Shown here in pieces: positions 53,169-63,500 of a DNA stretch of 64,000 bases. The stretch is from Chitinispirillaceae bacterium (GTDB taxonomy: Bacteria > Fibrobacterota > Chitinivibrionia > Chitinivibrionales > Chitinispirillaceae), in NCBI GenBank assembly GCA_016929595.1, contig JAFGIN010000172.1, positions 1 through 64,000 of the forward strand, written 5' to 3'. The notes beneath the pieces were generated by a model. It made no database searches. It had not been told where the DNA came from and was given only the letters and a program-made list of their open reading frames with translations. How positions within the stretch are numbered: the first letter of the stretch is position 1; every line of letters starts with the position of its first letter. The position numbers and the translations under genes are program-made.

Positions 53169-54860
53169 TTAGTGGTTTTTAAAATATGTCAACGCGAATG
53201 AACCTGTACGAAGAAGCACCGATGAGATAATTGCTGTAGACAGCCTGGCTCGACGGATTCTCCTTCCTCTGTAGTAATCACCGTTCTTATTGTTGTTTAC
53301 AATCGATTGATCTCTGTAATCTTTGTTATAGGAGTACAACTGATACGCTGTTCCAAGTACAGCCAGATCGCTCAGTATACCAACAGAAAAGAGCGAAAAT
53401 CCGGGTGTTTTTTCGCCAAGAATGATCTGGCCTGTGCCTGCAAATGCAAGATTTGAAATTGATGCAATCTTTTTCTTTTTCTCCCATGTACGATAATTAC
53501 CGGAATGGTTCTTGAATGATTCAGTAATTTCCATTTTTGCTCCGGGAATCAGATTCAGGTTCATCTCTATCGGTTCATATGCCCAATGAGACAACTGAAG
53601 TTTATAGGTTCCGGGAACGATCGATGGGAAAATGCAGGGGGTTTTACCGATGTCTCTGTCATTCAATACAATGGATGCATCATCGGGTGCTGACTGGATA
53701 CTTAAAGCCGCAGGGTGGGGGGCATATTGCACCACATGTTTTGTCGTATCACCGGGATGTGCTTTTAATCGAAAGTTTCGTGAGAAAAACCCTTCCCGCT
53801 CGATACTGAGAACATGTTCACCCGGTGTAACCATGTAAAGATTGGAAATGTTTATGTCCAAGGGTACTTTATCCAATGAAATCCTGGAATTATCTGTTAC
53901 ACCTTCGATGCGAATAAATGAAACTTTTTCTGGCGTCAAATTAATTTCCGCTGTTTTCTGGCACATCACATTGACCGTGTCGTACGAAGTAAAGTATCCG
54001 TCATTGATTGATTGAACTGTATAGATACCCGCTGGTATCGAGTCGAGCTGAACCGGAGTGACAAATTCACCAAGCGAACCGATAGAAACATTTAAACCCG
54101 GGACTGAGCTCAGAACTCTCAGAGTTCCAAAACCATCTTTAAGTTTTACAACCATTTTTTCTAATTTTCCCGAAACAATTTTCACCTCTGATGAACCAAT
54201 TTTGTTTCCGGAGTTTACCGCAACCGAATAGCGACCGGGGTTGACACCTTTAATTGTAGCCGGAGTTTTAAGTGGTGTTTCGATGCCATCAACGAGTATG
54301 GTACCATTTTCCGGAACCGATTCGATAAAAAGAATGCCCTTTTCCTTTTGTATTGTTAGAAATGAGAGCGTTGAATCGATACCGGATAGCAGCTCTTTAG
54401 AAAATTCAGGAATTTTTGAAGAGATAAGGTCTTTGAACAGGACATCATACTCTTTAATTTTGGCATAAATAATCTGATCACGCTTTGTATCGACAATCCG
54501 TGCAGAGAGCGCTATAATACTACCGGCTTTCGATACTCTCCCCGTCAATAGATAGTGATTTTGCTGATCTGATACTGCTGCAGGTACGGATTGGGTGGAC
54601 GAGTCATCAAATACAGCTCCGAACTGATGGATCGTGACAGCTTCTCTGGTGACTTCAGAGCGTTCCAGTATCCGGTAATGGGATGATTCAACAATTGATG
54701 AGCGAAGTTTATCTGAAACCATGACAATCTCATTGGTCTTTAACCCGGCACCCTCAAGATCGTTTATTACAAGGCTGATAGTATCATTTGGGGATGCTGT
54801 AATTACCTTGGATACTACAAGTAAGAAGAGGACAATTATGGCAACGGTGCTTCTGATCAT
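53169..54860 (-). CDS. PEGA-domain protein with CsgG-like N-terminus
   Basis: A 563-residue exported protein: signal peptide (1-21), an N-terminal CsgG/curli-type domain (about 25-160: LRSSIVESSHYRILERSEV), then three to four PEGA-type beta repeats (about 170-450: SVPENGTILVDGIETPLKTPATI, GTYKLQLSHWAYEP) and a C-terminal region with hydrophobic stretches (about 465-563). PEGA repeats often bind surface layers or sugars. Likely part of an envelope assembly. No partner is adjacent. Confidence 0.75.
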   Translation of the reverse strand: MIRSTVAIIVLFLLVVSKVITASPNDTISLVINDLEGAGLKTNEIVMVSDKLRSSIVESSHYRILERSEVTREAVTIHQFGAVFDDSSTQSVPAAVSDQQNHYLLTGRVSKAGSIIALSARIVDTKRDQIIYAKIKEYDVLFKDLISSKIPEFSKELLSGIDSTLSFLTIQKEKGILFIESVPENGTILVDGIETPLKTPATIKGVNPGRYSVAVNSGNKIGSSEVKIVSGKLEKMVVKLKDGFGTLRVLSSVPGLNVSIGSLGEFVTPVQLDSIPAGIYTVQSINDGYFTSYDTVNVMCQKTAEINLTPEKVSFIRIEGVTDNSRISLDKVPLDINISNLYMVTPGEHVLSIEREGFFSRNFRLKAHPGDTTKHVVQYAPHPAALSIQSAPDDASIVLNDRDIGKTPCIFPSIVPGTYKLQLSHWAYEPIEMNLNLIPGAKMEITESFKNHSGNYRTWEKKKKIASISNLAFAGTGQIILGEKTPGFSLFSVGILSDLAVLGTAYQLYSYNKDYRDQSIVNNNKNGDYYRGRRIRRARLSTAIISSVLLRTGSFALTYFKNH

Positions 54861-55097
54861 AGGTTTTCCAGTTTAAAAGATTGGTATAATGACATACAAA
54901 TGTCCAATTTCGAAAGAAACCGCAATTCAACCTTAACACACTGTACAGTTAATTTTTACCAGTTCTGCTTTATTAACTTGGGGCTTAATAAGTGTAATAT
55001 ACTTATTACATTCAGGAGAAGTAACCAACTTTTAATTATCTTTCATGTAACAATCTGTCGTTAGTGAACGTTACAAAGGTCATTGAAGAAAGGCATT

Positions 55098-55520
55098 ATG
55101 AAAATTAACTATCAGAACCTCTTAAAAGCGACCATTTCAGCCGTACTGGTGTTTATCATCATTGATGCAGTTGTTGAATATATTATTCTAAAAGTTACAG
55201 GTGTGTCGCTGCTGTCATATTTTGAGCAATCGCAAGATCAGCATTACGGTCCACGATTTCATCTGTTCAACCTGATTATATTCACTCTTGAAATGGTGCT
55301 GGTGATGACATCTTATGCTGCAGTGAGACCATTATTCAGATCAAGGGGTTCTGCAATCTTTGTCTGTGCCTGCTTTTTTATATGTTTTATCGGACTGTTT
55401 TTGTTACAGCTGATTAATCTGGGTGTTTATCCGATGAAACCGGCATTGATTTTTTGTGTGAGTACACTGTTTGGTTTTCCTGCGGCATTATTTGCTGGTG
55501 CTGTGGTGTATGAAAGATAA
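55098..55520 (+). CDS. Four-TM membrane protein
   Basis: About 140 residues from ATG 55098 (AAAGG just upstream); an in-frame TTG at 55083 is less likely. Four hydrophobic segments at about 11-34, 55-75, 84-104 and 113-135. No family recognised. It stands alone with its own promoter region (54861-55097). Confidence 0.6.
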   Translation: MKINYQNLLKATISAVLVFIIIDAVVEYIILKVTGVSLLSYFEQSQDQHYGPRFHLFNLIIFTLEMVLVMTSYAAVRPLFRSRGSAIFVCACFFICFIGLFLLQLINLGVYPMKPALIFCVSTLFGFPAALFAGAVVYER

Positions 55521-55843
55521 ATATTGAATAGGGCTAATCGGGCTATCTGCAGAAATGCAGGTGGCTTCACCCGTATGCGATCTGGACCGGAAAGAAAATA
55601 TTTTTCTAAGCTCCCCATCTATGGCAGCAGAAGCGGCAGAGTTGTGTTTCCTGATTTGTCGGCGTCGAACACAGGTGTACTACTTTCAGAACGGTGATGT
55701 CGTTTTCAATCTCAGTCCTGCTTAAGTTGAGAAAAAATGTTGAATTGAACGTTTTTTACTTTCATCGCTACAAATATCTGTTCTGTTCGTTATTGCACAA
55801 ATATTTTGAATAAGCATTACAATCATTAAAGACAGGTATTTTT
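55521..55843. other. Intergenic region, no gene seen
   Basis: 323 bp between two plus-strand genes. No repeat, terminator or RNA that I can support; AGGT before ATG 55844 is the ribosome site. Confidence 0.45.
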
Positions 55844-56590
55844 ATGCGTTCTGTACTACGCTGGTTCATTATTCTGCAATGTTTTTTATTATGTGGTGTA
55901 TCAGCCGTTTTTTCCGGGGAGCCGGAGATATTTCTCTGTATTGATTCTATGATGGTACTTAAGAGATCCACCGGAAAAGATCCGGGAAAGCTTGTTTATG
56001 GATATGTTAATGGGCAAAAAACTCCCTGTATGAGTGAACATGAACTGCGCGTTACTCTTTCCCGCGCTCAATTTGTGAAGGATAGTTCAGGTATAGCGGC
56101 CCAGCAGCAGAAGACATTTTCACGAAATGCCATTTTTCGGGGAGAGAAAAACCTTTCCGGTGCAGACCTCCGTGGGATGGATCTTCAGGGCATCGATCTT
56201 TCGGGAGCAAATCTTCAGAACGCGCAGCTCGAGTCGGTCGATTTACGCAATGCAAACCTTTCCGGCACAAATTTGACTGGTGCAAACTTGAGATCTGCGT
56301 ATTGTAAAAATGTCAATTTCAGCAATGCTGATTTTACCGGAGCAGATCTTCAGGGCGCATTTTTCCAGAACGCCAACATGAAAAGTACCGATGGGCTTTC
56401 CATCGAAGTTTTATGTAAAACCGCTACACTCTACCAGACATTGCTTGATGAGGAAATGCTTATGGTGCTTGAAGAGAATTATAGGGCAAAACTGGAAAAA
56501 CCACGTGGGGGATGGGTTCAAAAAGATTTTAATGCTGCACCTGATTCTTCAGAGCCAAAGAAAAAAAAGGCCAGAAAATCCAAACGGTAA
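55844..56590 (+). CDS. Exported pentapeptide-repeat protein
   Basis: A 248-residue protein with a signal peptide (about 1-24), a short N-terminal domain, and about 18 pentapeptide A(D/N)LXX repeats (about 100-178: LSGADLRGMDLQGIDLSGANL and so on), forming a right-handed beta-helix. A helical region (about 185-225) and a highly basic tail (KKKKARKSKR) end it. The tail is unusual for an exported protein. Function unknown. Confidence 0.75.
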   Translation: MRSVLRWFIILQCFLLCGVSAVFSGEPEIFLCIDSMMVLKRSTGKDPGKLVYGYVNGQKTPCMSEHELRVTLSRAQFVKDSSGIAAQQQKTFSRNAIFRGEKNLSGADLRGMDLQGIDLSGANLQNAQLESVDLRNANLSGTNLTGANLRSAYCKNVNFSNADFTGADLQGAFFQNANMKSTDGLSIEVLCKTATLYQTLLDEEMLMVLEENYRAKLEKPRGGWVQKDFNAAPDSSEPKKKKARKSKR

Positions 56591-56855
56591 ATTATTTGTT
56601 ATCCTGTTAAGCAATCTGTGTCTTTCAAAACAAAGCATCCTATGATCAACCGCCAAGGGGGCTATTTGCCATTGGCTATTCACTTAGTCACTCAGTCACT
56701 TACATGGTGCTGCTCCCGCCATCGGGGTGACACATTCGACCAGCTCAGTGCATCGTCCAAACAGAAGCATTTAGCCTCATTGAAGAGAGAAGTGTGAAAT
56801 TGGAAAAAGGCATTCACTCTTCACTCTTCACTCTTCACTCTTGACGGATTACATT
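56591..56855. repeat. Intergenic repeats: TCACTTAG, TTCG-loop hairpin and TTCACTC
   Basis: 265 bp with ATTCACTTAGTCACTCAGTCACTT units (56680-56702), the TTCG...CTCA hairpin variant C2 (56726-56754) and GAAGTGTGAAATTGG followed by (TTCACTC)n (56790-56843). The gap lies between convergent genes. Confidence 0.8.
56726..56754. repeat. Hairpin with TTCG...CTCA loop, variant C2
   Basis: GGTGACAC pairs with GTGCATC (one bulged A, one G-U), loop TTCGACCAGCTCA. Homologous to 47971-48000 over about 60 bases, including downstream CAGAAG and TTTAGCCTCAT. Confidence 0.75.
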
Positions 56856-58256
56856 TCATCGCCGACGTTCAAAAAACGACTGAACCTCACTGAAAACCTC
56901 TCGCCTTATCGAAAAGGGGTATTTCAGGAGATCTTTCAACTCTATGATTGAAACGTACCTGGGATTGACAAATTGACGAATCTGGGAAAGCGGAATGTTT
57001 GCAGGGTTCTTGAGGAGTGCGAGTGGAACTCCTGCATTTGCCTGGCCGGTATGAAGCTCGCGGGTTATGGCTATTTTTTGTAGAATGAAACGGGAATGGC
57101 TGTTGTAAATGATACGTTCTATAAGGCCTGGTGAGTTATATACCTTGGGATTTTCAATCAGGCGCGCCAGAAGTGTGTCATTTTTCAGGCAGCGGCTGAC
57201 CATCTCACGGATAGTCAGTTCTCCAGACTCTCTGAAATCCCTTGTGCACATATCCTCTCCGGTAAGGTTGACAAAGGAGTTTTTTGTGAAGGAGCCTGTA
57301 ATGGTGGTTCCATTAATTTCTGCCCCGCTGTTATTGAGATACTTTTTAAGTGCAGGTAGCGCTTCTCCGGCATCAATAGAAAAACCATCTTTCGTGCAGT
57401 GCTCGAGTGCCAGAGCGATCCATGAGAGTGGATTGGGATCATTCTTTAAAACTGCCCTTGCTATTGTTGCTACCGCTGCAAGATACCGTGCAGGAATAAG
57501 CTTGTTTCGTTGTGCGGTAATAACAGTGTTAAAAAAAGCAAGCTCAGGTTGTTTTCCTATCTGTTGTAACCACTTTTCAAAAGCGTCAGTTTTCATGGAT
57601 AGCTCTAATGTAAGGATTGGTGCACCGGGCATTTTATCTTTTTCGAGCAGGTCAGCCAGATCGGTGATTGCTTTCGCGTGTTCATCACAGAAAGAGATCA
57701 CTGGCAGGAGTTGTACCATCTTTTTCATGTTGTAGGTATCAGCATTTTCTGAGATCCAGAAAGTGCGGGCCCGAAGCGCCTCTGATTCGCATCGGTAGAG
57801 TGTGCTCAACTGTTTACGGCGAAGTTCGCCGGGATCCTTTTTCTCCATGAATTGTTGCAGCCATGTGTTTATAACGGATTGGGCGATCTTCAGAGTTTCA
57901 ACATTCTCTACCGGTGATGTATCAGTCAATTTTTTTACAAGATATTGTTCAGTCGTTGAAAGCATTCGGGGGTGGAAAGTGTTTCTGCCAAGTAATCGTT
58001 CAAGACGATGGAATCGTTGAATCGATTTCATGAGTTCAAAATCAGAAACGCCTGTATCGAGAATCGAAAAGAGGATATACTCTACCATTTTTTCGCTGGA
58101 AAACTTTGAATCAAGCAGTTGGCAAAGTAGTCCGGCTGGAGGAAGGTGCTCTTCAACGGCTCTGAAAAATGAGGCTATTTTCTTCGAGCCACTCGAGGTG
58201 TCTTCAGATATGGAGAGTTGTTTAAGTAATGCAGAAGCTGCCTCATTAATCTGCAT
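56856..58256 (-). CDS. Helical protein of unknown function
   Basis: About 466 residues from ATG 58256 (AAAGGG 7 bases before it); a longer frame to 58322 runs into repeats. It looks all-alpha, with HEAT/TPR-like alternating helices and no signal peptide or catalytic motif that I can name. It is a stand-alone minus-strand gene in a housekeeping neighbourhood. Confidence 0.55.
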   Translation of the reverse strand: MQINEAASALLKQLSISEDTSSGSKKIASFFRAVEEHLPPAGLLCQLLDSKFSSEKMVEYILFSILDTGVSDFELMKSIQRFHRLERLLGRNTFHPRMLSTTEQYLVKKLTDTSPVENVETLKIAQSVINTWLQQFMEKKDPGELRRKQLSTLYRCESEALRARTFWISENADTYNMKKMVQLLPVISFCDEHAKAITDLADLLEKDKMPGAPILTLELSMKTDAFEKWLQQIGKQPELAFFNTVITAQRNKLIPARYLAAVATIARAVLKNDPNPLSWIALALEHCTKDGFSIDAGEALPALKKYLNNSGAEINGTTITGSFTKNSFVNLTGEDMCTRDFRESGELTIREMVSRCLKNDTLLARLIENPKVYNSPGLIERIIYNSHSRFILQKIAITRELHTGQANAGVPLALLKNPANIPLSQIRQFVNPRYVSIIELKDLLKYPFSIRREVFSEVQSFFERRR

Positions 58257-58779
58257 TGTCGATCCCTTTAAATAAAAAGTGAGAAGTGTGAAATCTGGTA
58301 TGCCGGATCCTTCCCCCTTCACGGAACATCATTACCAGGCAGCAATGATGTTGATCGATGAAGTGTTGTGGTTCGAGAAGAGATACCTGACCGTCTTTGT
58401 TCATTCTTCGCCATTTCGACTTCACACTTCTCACATAAAGCGGCTGTTTTAACCTGATTTGTGAAATTGTGATAAGGTATGTAGAAACATTGTATAATAG
58501 AACGGGTTGTAATGCAACTGAGGATTTATGATTGGATACAGGGAGTTTAGAAATAAAAGCGCTCTTTAGCGTGCCCAGCATTTATTTTTAGATAGGCGGG
58601 GTTGTAATGGAGTGTTGAATTTGCTGCGTTTCGTGATAAATTGATGGTTTTTTGAAAAAAATCACGGATCGATCATGCATTTGAGACGATGATTGTATAT
58701 GACAGGTAAAATATCCTGTCAGAATACTGAACAATTCCTGATTTCCTTTGAATAACGATCAAATAGAGAATTTATTGAG
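58257..58779. other. Divergent intergenic region with an inverted repeat
   Basis: 523 bp. GTGAGAAGTGTGAA (58279-58292) and TTCACACTTCTCAC (58421-58434) are a perfect 14-bp inverted pair, with the GAAGTGTGAA unit seen in other gaps. Nothing else that I can name. Promoters for both flanking genes must be here. Confidence 0.6.
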
Positions 58780-60579
58780 ATGATTCATAGGCCCTCTGCT
58801 CTCCAGTTTTCTGAGTACGTAAAAGCGCTCTCTTCTCCGTGGGTACTGGAACATTTTCTTTCTGAATCTGAGGCTTCAAGAAAGGTTGTTTCATCCAATG
58901 TGATTGAGAATGCGATTTCAGAGTTCATTAAACCCGAAAATCTTCAGGCGCGATTTGATGAGCTTGAGCTTTCGGAACAGCTTCGATGCGCAGTAATTTA
59001 TCTAACCGGGAATGTTGGGTTGCTATGTGATCGTGATGATCCTCTTGAGGACCCATTAGTGAAATCATTCCTTGTTTATGCTGCTTACAGTAACGAAGGG
59101 GTAACACGTCTATTCGGTTTTGATGAGTTCGAGGAGAGCCTTTTATCCAGGATGATCAAAACAATACTGCGTAGCAGCGTTGTGGTTTCGCCGCTTAATT
59201 CAGCGCCGCAATGGAAATATCGGCCGCTTAACGATCTGATCATCGTTGCATCAATGGCAGCACAATCGGAATTAAAGAAGGGGAAAAATGGAAAGTTTCC
59301 CCGAACCGCCATTATTAAACTCAAAAAACTTATTGATACATACTCCGATTCGAAATCCGACACTACCGATTTCATTACACGGTTAATTATCGCTTACTGT
59401 AAATCTAATGGTGTTCTTCAGGAATCTGAACTGGAAATCATGTTTAACTCCGAGGCAATGATTAACTGGATGAATCATGATCTGGAGTTCAGATTGAATG
59501 AGCTTAAGGAATTTGCCATTAATGCGCATGGATCATGGCGTCTGGATTTTGTTGATAGACTTATAGAAGCTGCTGAAGGCAGCTGGATCTCATTGCGTAT
59601 GTTTCCCGAAAAGGATCGTCAGGATGCATTCGATGCAATAAGGGCACTGAAATTTGCCGGTATTATAGATTACCAGACTCAGGACGAGATGGTTATTTTC
59701 AACCGTATGAAGTTATTTTCTGTACCCGATTCACAGGCAAGTCCCGTAGTCGTTCAGGCGGATTTTACAGCGGTCATACCAGAGGAGTCCGATCCGGATG
59801 AAATTTTTCATTTCTCTCAGGCAGGAGAGCTACAGTCTCTGGATAAGGTCTTTAAAGGGAAGTTAAATAAGGATATCCTCTCCAATTCATTAAGCCGTGG
59901 AATTGACAGTGACCATATAGTCGAGTGGCTGCAAAATCATCAGGCACCTGCAAATGTCATTGAAACGGTTAAGGAATGGATACGTGAATTTTTCAGACTA
60001 TTTATCACTGAGAGGATGATGCTTATCAGTGGAGAGATGAAAGTCAGTCGACAGATTGAATCGTATGCACCTTTAAGAGCATATCTTGAGATTATTCCTG
60101 CCCAGAGCGTGTATCAGATAAAACGTGGCTGTGAGGATAAAGTAAAAGAGATTCTAAGCGGCCTTGGCTTCGATTATCGTCAGGCGGGTGAAGAGCAGAT
60201 AGAATTTCAGGCAGAGCCACGAATCGATGCCGGGGAGTACCTGGAATTTGCAGGGGCAAAATGGAGACCGGTTACTGAAGTCCGCTCTGAAGAAAAAAAG
60301 CAGATGAGTGCGATGAGGGGAACAAAATATGGTGAAGAGCTTAAAGCTCTTGATATTAGTGAAATCATACATGTGATCGATTATGCTGTACTTACCGGTA
60401 GAAATCTCATTCTTGACTATGAAGGCAGCCCGTATCTGAAACCTGGTGTATATACTGTACTTCCGCTGTCATGTCGTAAAGGGATGGATCCAATCCTTGA
60501 AGCAGAGCTTTTGCGAACTAAATCAAAAAAACAGTTTTATGTAAAGAAAATCAGGAAAATTGGAGTCGCATCTGAATGA
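58780..60579 (+). CDS. XPB-N (helicase_C_3)-like protein with WYL-like C-terminus
   Basis: A 599-residue protein lacking helicase motor motifs. About 330-420 (VVVQADFTAVIPEESDP, then FHFSQAGELQSL and LSRGIDSDHIVEWLQNH) matches the XPB/Ssl2 N-terminal-like (PF13625) domain. About 525-595 (IIHVIDYAVLTGRNLILDYEG to KKQFYVKKIRKIGV) has the WYL-domain pattern, a nucleotide or ssDNA ligand sensor. The first 300 residues are mostly helical and unassigned. It overlaps dnaE by 4 bases, so it is expressed with the replicative polymerase, which suggests a role in DNA metabolism. Confidence 0.6.
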   Translation: MIHRPSALQFSEYVKALSSPWVLEHFLSESEASRKVVSSNVIENAISEFIKPENLQARFDELELSEQLRCAVIYLTGNVGLLCDRDDPLEDPLVKSFLVYAAYSNEGVTRLFGFDEFEESLLSRMIKTILRSSVVVSPLNSAPQWKYRPLNDLIIVASMAAQSELKKGKNGKFPRTAIIKLKKLIDTYSDSKSDTTDFITRLIIAYCKSNGVLQESELEIMFNSEAMINWMNHDLEFRLNELKEFAINAHGSWRLDFVDRLIEAAEGSWISLRMFPEKDRQDAFDAIRALKFAGIIDYQTQDEMVIFNRMKLFSVPDSQASPVVVQADFTAVIPEESDPDEIFHFSQAGELQSLDKVFKGKLNKDILSNSLSRGIDSDHIVEWLQNHQAPANVIETVKEWIREFFRLFITERMMLISGEMKVSRQIESYAPLRAYLEIIPAQSVYQIKRGCEDKVKEILSGLGFDYRQAGEEQIEFQAEPRIDAGEYLEFAGAKWRPVTEVRSEEKKQMSAMRGTKYGEELKALDISEIIHVIDYAVLTGRNLILDYEGSPYLKPGVYTVLPLSCRKGMDPILEAELLRTKSKKQFYVKKIRKIGVASE

Positions 60580-63500
60580 GTTCCGGATTTGTACATCTTC
60601 ACAACCATACTGAATACAGCTTCCTTGATGGCGCAATAAAAATCAAAAATCTCGTAAAAAGAGCTGTCGAGTTCGAGATGCCGGCGCTTGCCATTACCGA
60701 TCATGGCGGCCTGTTTGGTGCTGTTGAATTTTATGAAGCATGCATGGGTGCAGGGATTAAACCGATTCTTGGATTTGAAGCATACGTTGCACCAAATTCC
60801 CGTTTTGACAGATCGTCAAGTAAAGATGAACGATCATACCATCACCTTATTCTTCTTGCTGAGAATAATGAGGGATGGAAGAACCTGATGCGCTTAAGTT
60901 CTATCGGGTATCAGGAAGGGTTTTACTATCGTCCCCGTATCGATCTTGAGGTACTTCGTCAATACAATAAAGGAATTATTGCAACTTCTGCATGCGTGGC
61001 GGGTGCAATTCCCCAGGCGCTGCTTGAAGGGAACAGGGAGAAGGCGCGGAAAATTACTGAAGAATATATTTCAATTTTCGGTGCCGATAACTTCTTTTTT
61101 GAATTGCAGGATCATGGTATCGATGATGAAACTGTTGCGTTTGGAGAGATGATACAACTTGGAAGGGAGATGGGCATTCCATTTATCGTTGCCAATGATG
61201 CACATTATCTCAGGCGTGAAGATGCGGTTTCACATGAAGTGCTGCTCTGTATTCAGACTCAGACAACTATGGCAGATCCAAACCGGTACCGGTTTTCATC
61301 CGATCAGATTTATTTCAAATCGCCGCAGGAGATGGCTACTTTATTTCCGGAAATCCCTGAAGCGATGTCAAACACGGTGGCAATTGCTGAACGCTGCAAT
61401 GTATCGGTAAAGATGAAGCCGCAGCTGCCTCGTCCGGAGGTTCCTGAAGGTTTCGAGACTCCCGAAGAATATCTGTGCGGACTGGCAAAAATGGGTTTAA
61501 AGGAAAAGTATGCTGCTATAACGCCCGTTCTTGAAGAGCGGATGGAATATGAGCTTGGGATTATTAATTCGATGGGCTTCGCAGGATACTTTCTTATCGT
61601 ACGTGACTTTGTGATAGCTGCTCAGAAAATGGGTGTCATGGTAGGATGCAGAGGTTCGGCTGCCGGAAGTCTTGTTGCCCATGTGATCGGTATAACCAGC
61701 GTGGATCCGATAAAGTTTGATCTTATCTTTGAACGTTTCCTCAATCCGGAACGTATATCCATGCCCGACGCCGATATTGACTTTGCAGACCGTGACCGGT
61801 ACAAGGTGATCGATTATGTGATACAAAAATACGGGCGGGAAGCGGTTTCTCAGATTATCAATTACGGCCGTATGAAAGCAAAAATGGTTGTCAAGGATGT
61901 TGCCAGAGCGATGGCGATACCAGTTGCTGAAGCCAACAAACTTTCCGGAATGGTAAATGAAAAGGATCTTGAGAGGTCGATTGCTGCAAATGCCGATCTT
62001 CAGAACACCATTAACAGTAACGATCAGTATAAGGAGCTTTTCAAGCACGCATCAGTTCTCGAGGGTTTTGCACGTCAGGCAGGTATGCATGCCGGCGGTG
62101 TTATTATTGCTCCCGGTGATGTTGTAAACTGGGCACCGCTTTTCAAGCAGCCCAGCTCCGATATTCTTATGACCCAGTTTGACATGAACTACGTCGAGAA
62201 GGTCGGTCTGATAAAGATGGACTTTCTTGGGTTGCGTACGCTCACTGTTCTTCAGGAATCGGTTCGTCTCATTCGGAAATATCATGATATAGATATTGAT
62301 ATATGGAAAATCGCTGATGGGGACCCTGAAACATACGAATTGTTTGGCAAAGGTGAAACAACCGGGGTTTTCCAGTTTGAATCCCAGGGAATGCAGGATT
62401 ATCTCAGAAAGCTCAAACCGACTTGTGTTGAAGACCTTATCGCTATGACAGCTCTTTACAGGCCCGGTCCTATGGATAATATCGATACCTATATTCACCG
62501 TAAACATGGGGTAGAGGAGGTCGTATACCTTCATCCAATGCTCAGTGAGATTCTTGATGTAACGTATGGAGTTATAATATATCAGGAACAGGTGATGCGT
62601 ATTGCGCAGAGAATGGGCGGCTTTTCACTGGGACAGGCCGATATTCTTCGTAAAGCAATGGGTAAGAAAAAAGCCGATGTTATGGAGGAGATGGGGAAAA
62701 AGTTTATCGAGGGTGCTAAAGAGAAGGGGATTGATGGGAAAATCGCAAAAGATGTGTTTGATCTGATGGCGAAATTTGCAGAATATGGATTCAATAAGGC
62801 GCATGCTACGGTGTATGCACACGTTTCCTATCAGGCCGGGTACCTTAAGGCACATTACCCTCTTGAGTATATGACCGCCAACCTGACTTCGTGGATAGGT
62901 AATCAGGAAGGTTTTCTGGTTATGAAAAACGAGGTGGAGAGGATGGGTATCAAAGTTCTTCCGCCAGATGTCAATCGCAGTGAGGATGAGTGCAGTATAG
63001 ACAATGGAAATATCAGGCTTGGGATGGGCGCGATTAAAAATGTAAGCAAAGGTGCTGATGAGATTATTAAAGCGCGTAACGAAAAAGGTCAATTTACCTC
63101 CATATTCAGTATGTGTAAATCTGTCGATCTTCGTATTGTGAATAAAAAATGCCTCGAATCGCTTATCTCCGCCGGGGCTCTGGACAGTCTTCATGGTACA
63201 CGTGCGCAACTGTGTGAGGCTATCGATAAGGCAATTGAATATGGTAGCTCATTTCAGAAAGACCGTCTCAGCGGTCAGTTTAATCTTTTTGAGGACCTCT
63301 TTGGTAATTCCTCATCCGGAGAAGAAAAATCGGTAATTCCAGAACCACCATTACCAACTGTTGAACCCTGGCCGTACAACAACCTTCTGCAGCGTGAAAA
63401 GGATGTGCTCAATTTTTATGTCAGTGGTCATCCTCTTGACAGATTTATTGATGAAATAAAAGGCTTTACTACGATAACAATGACACCTGATAATCTCACT

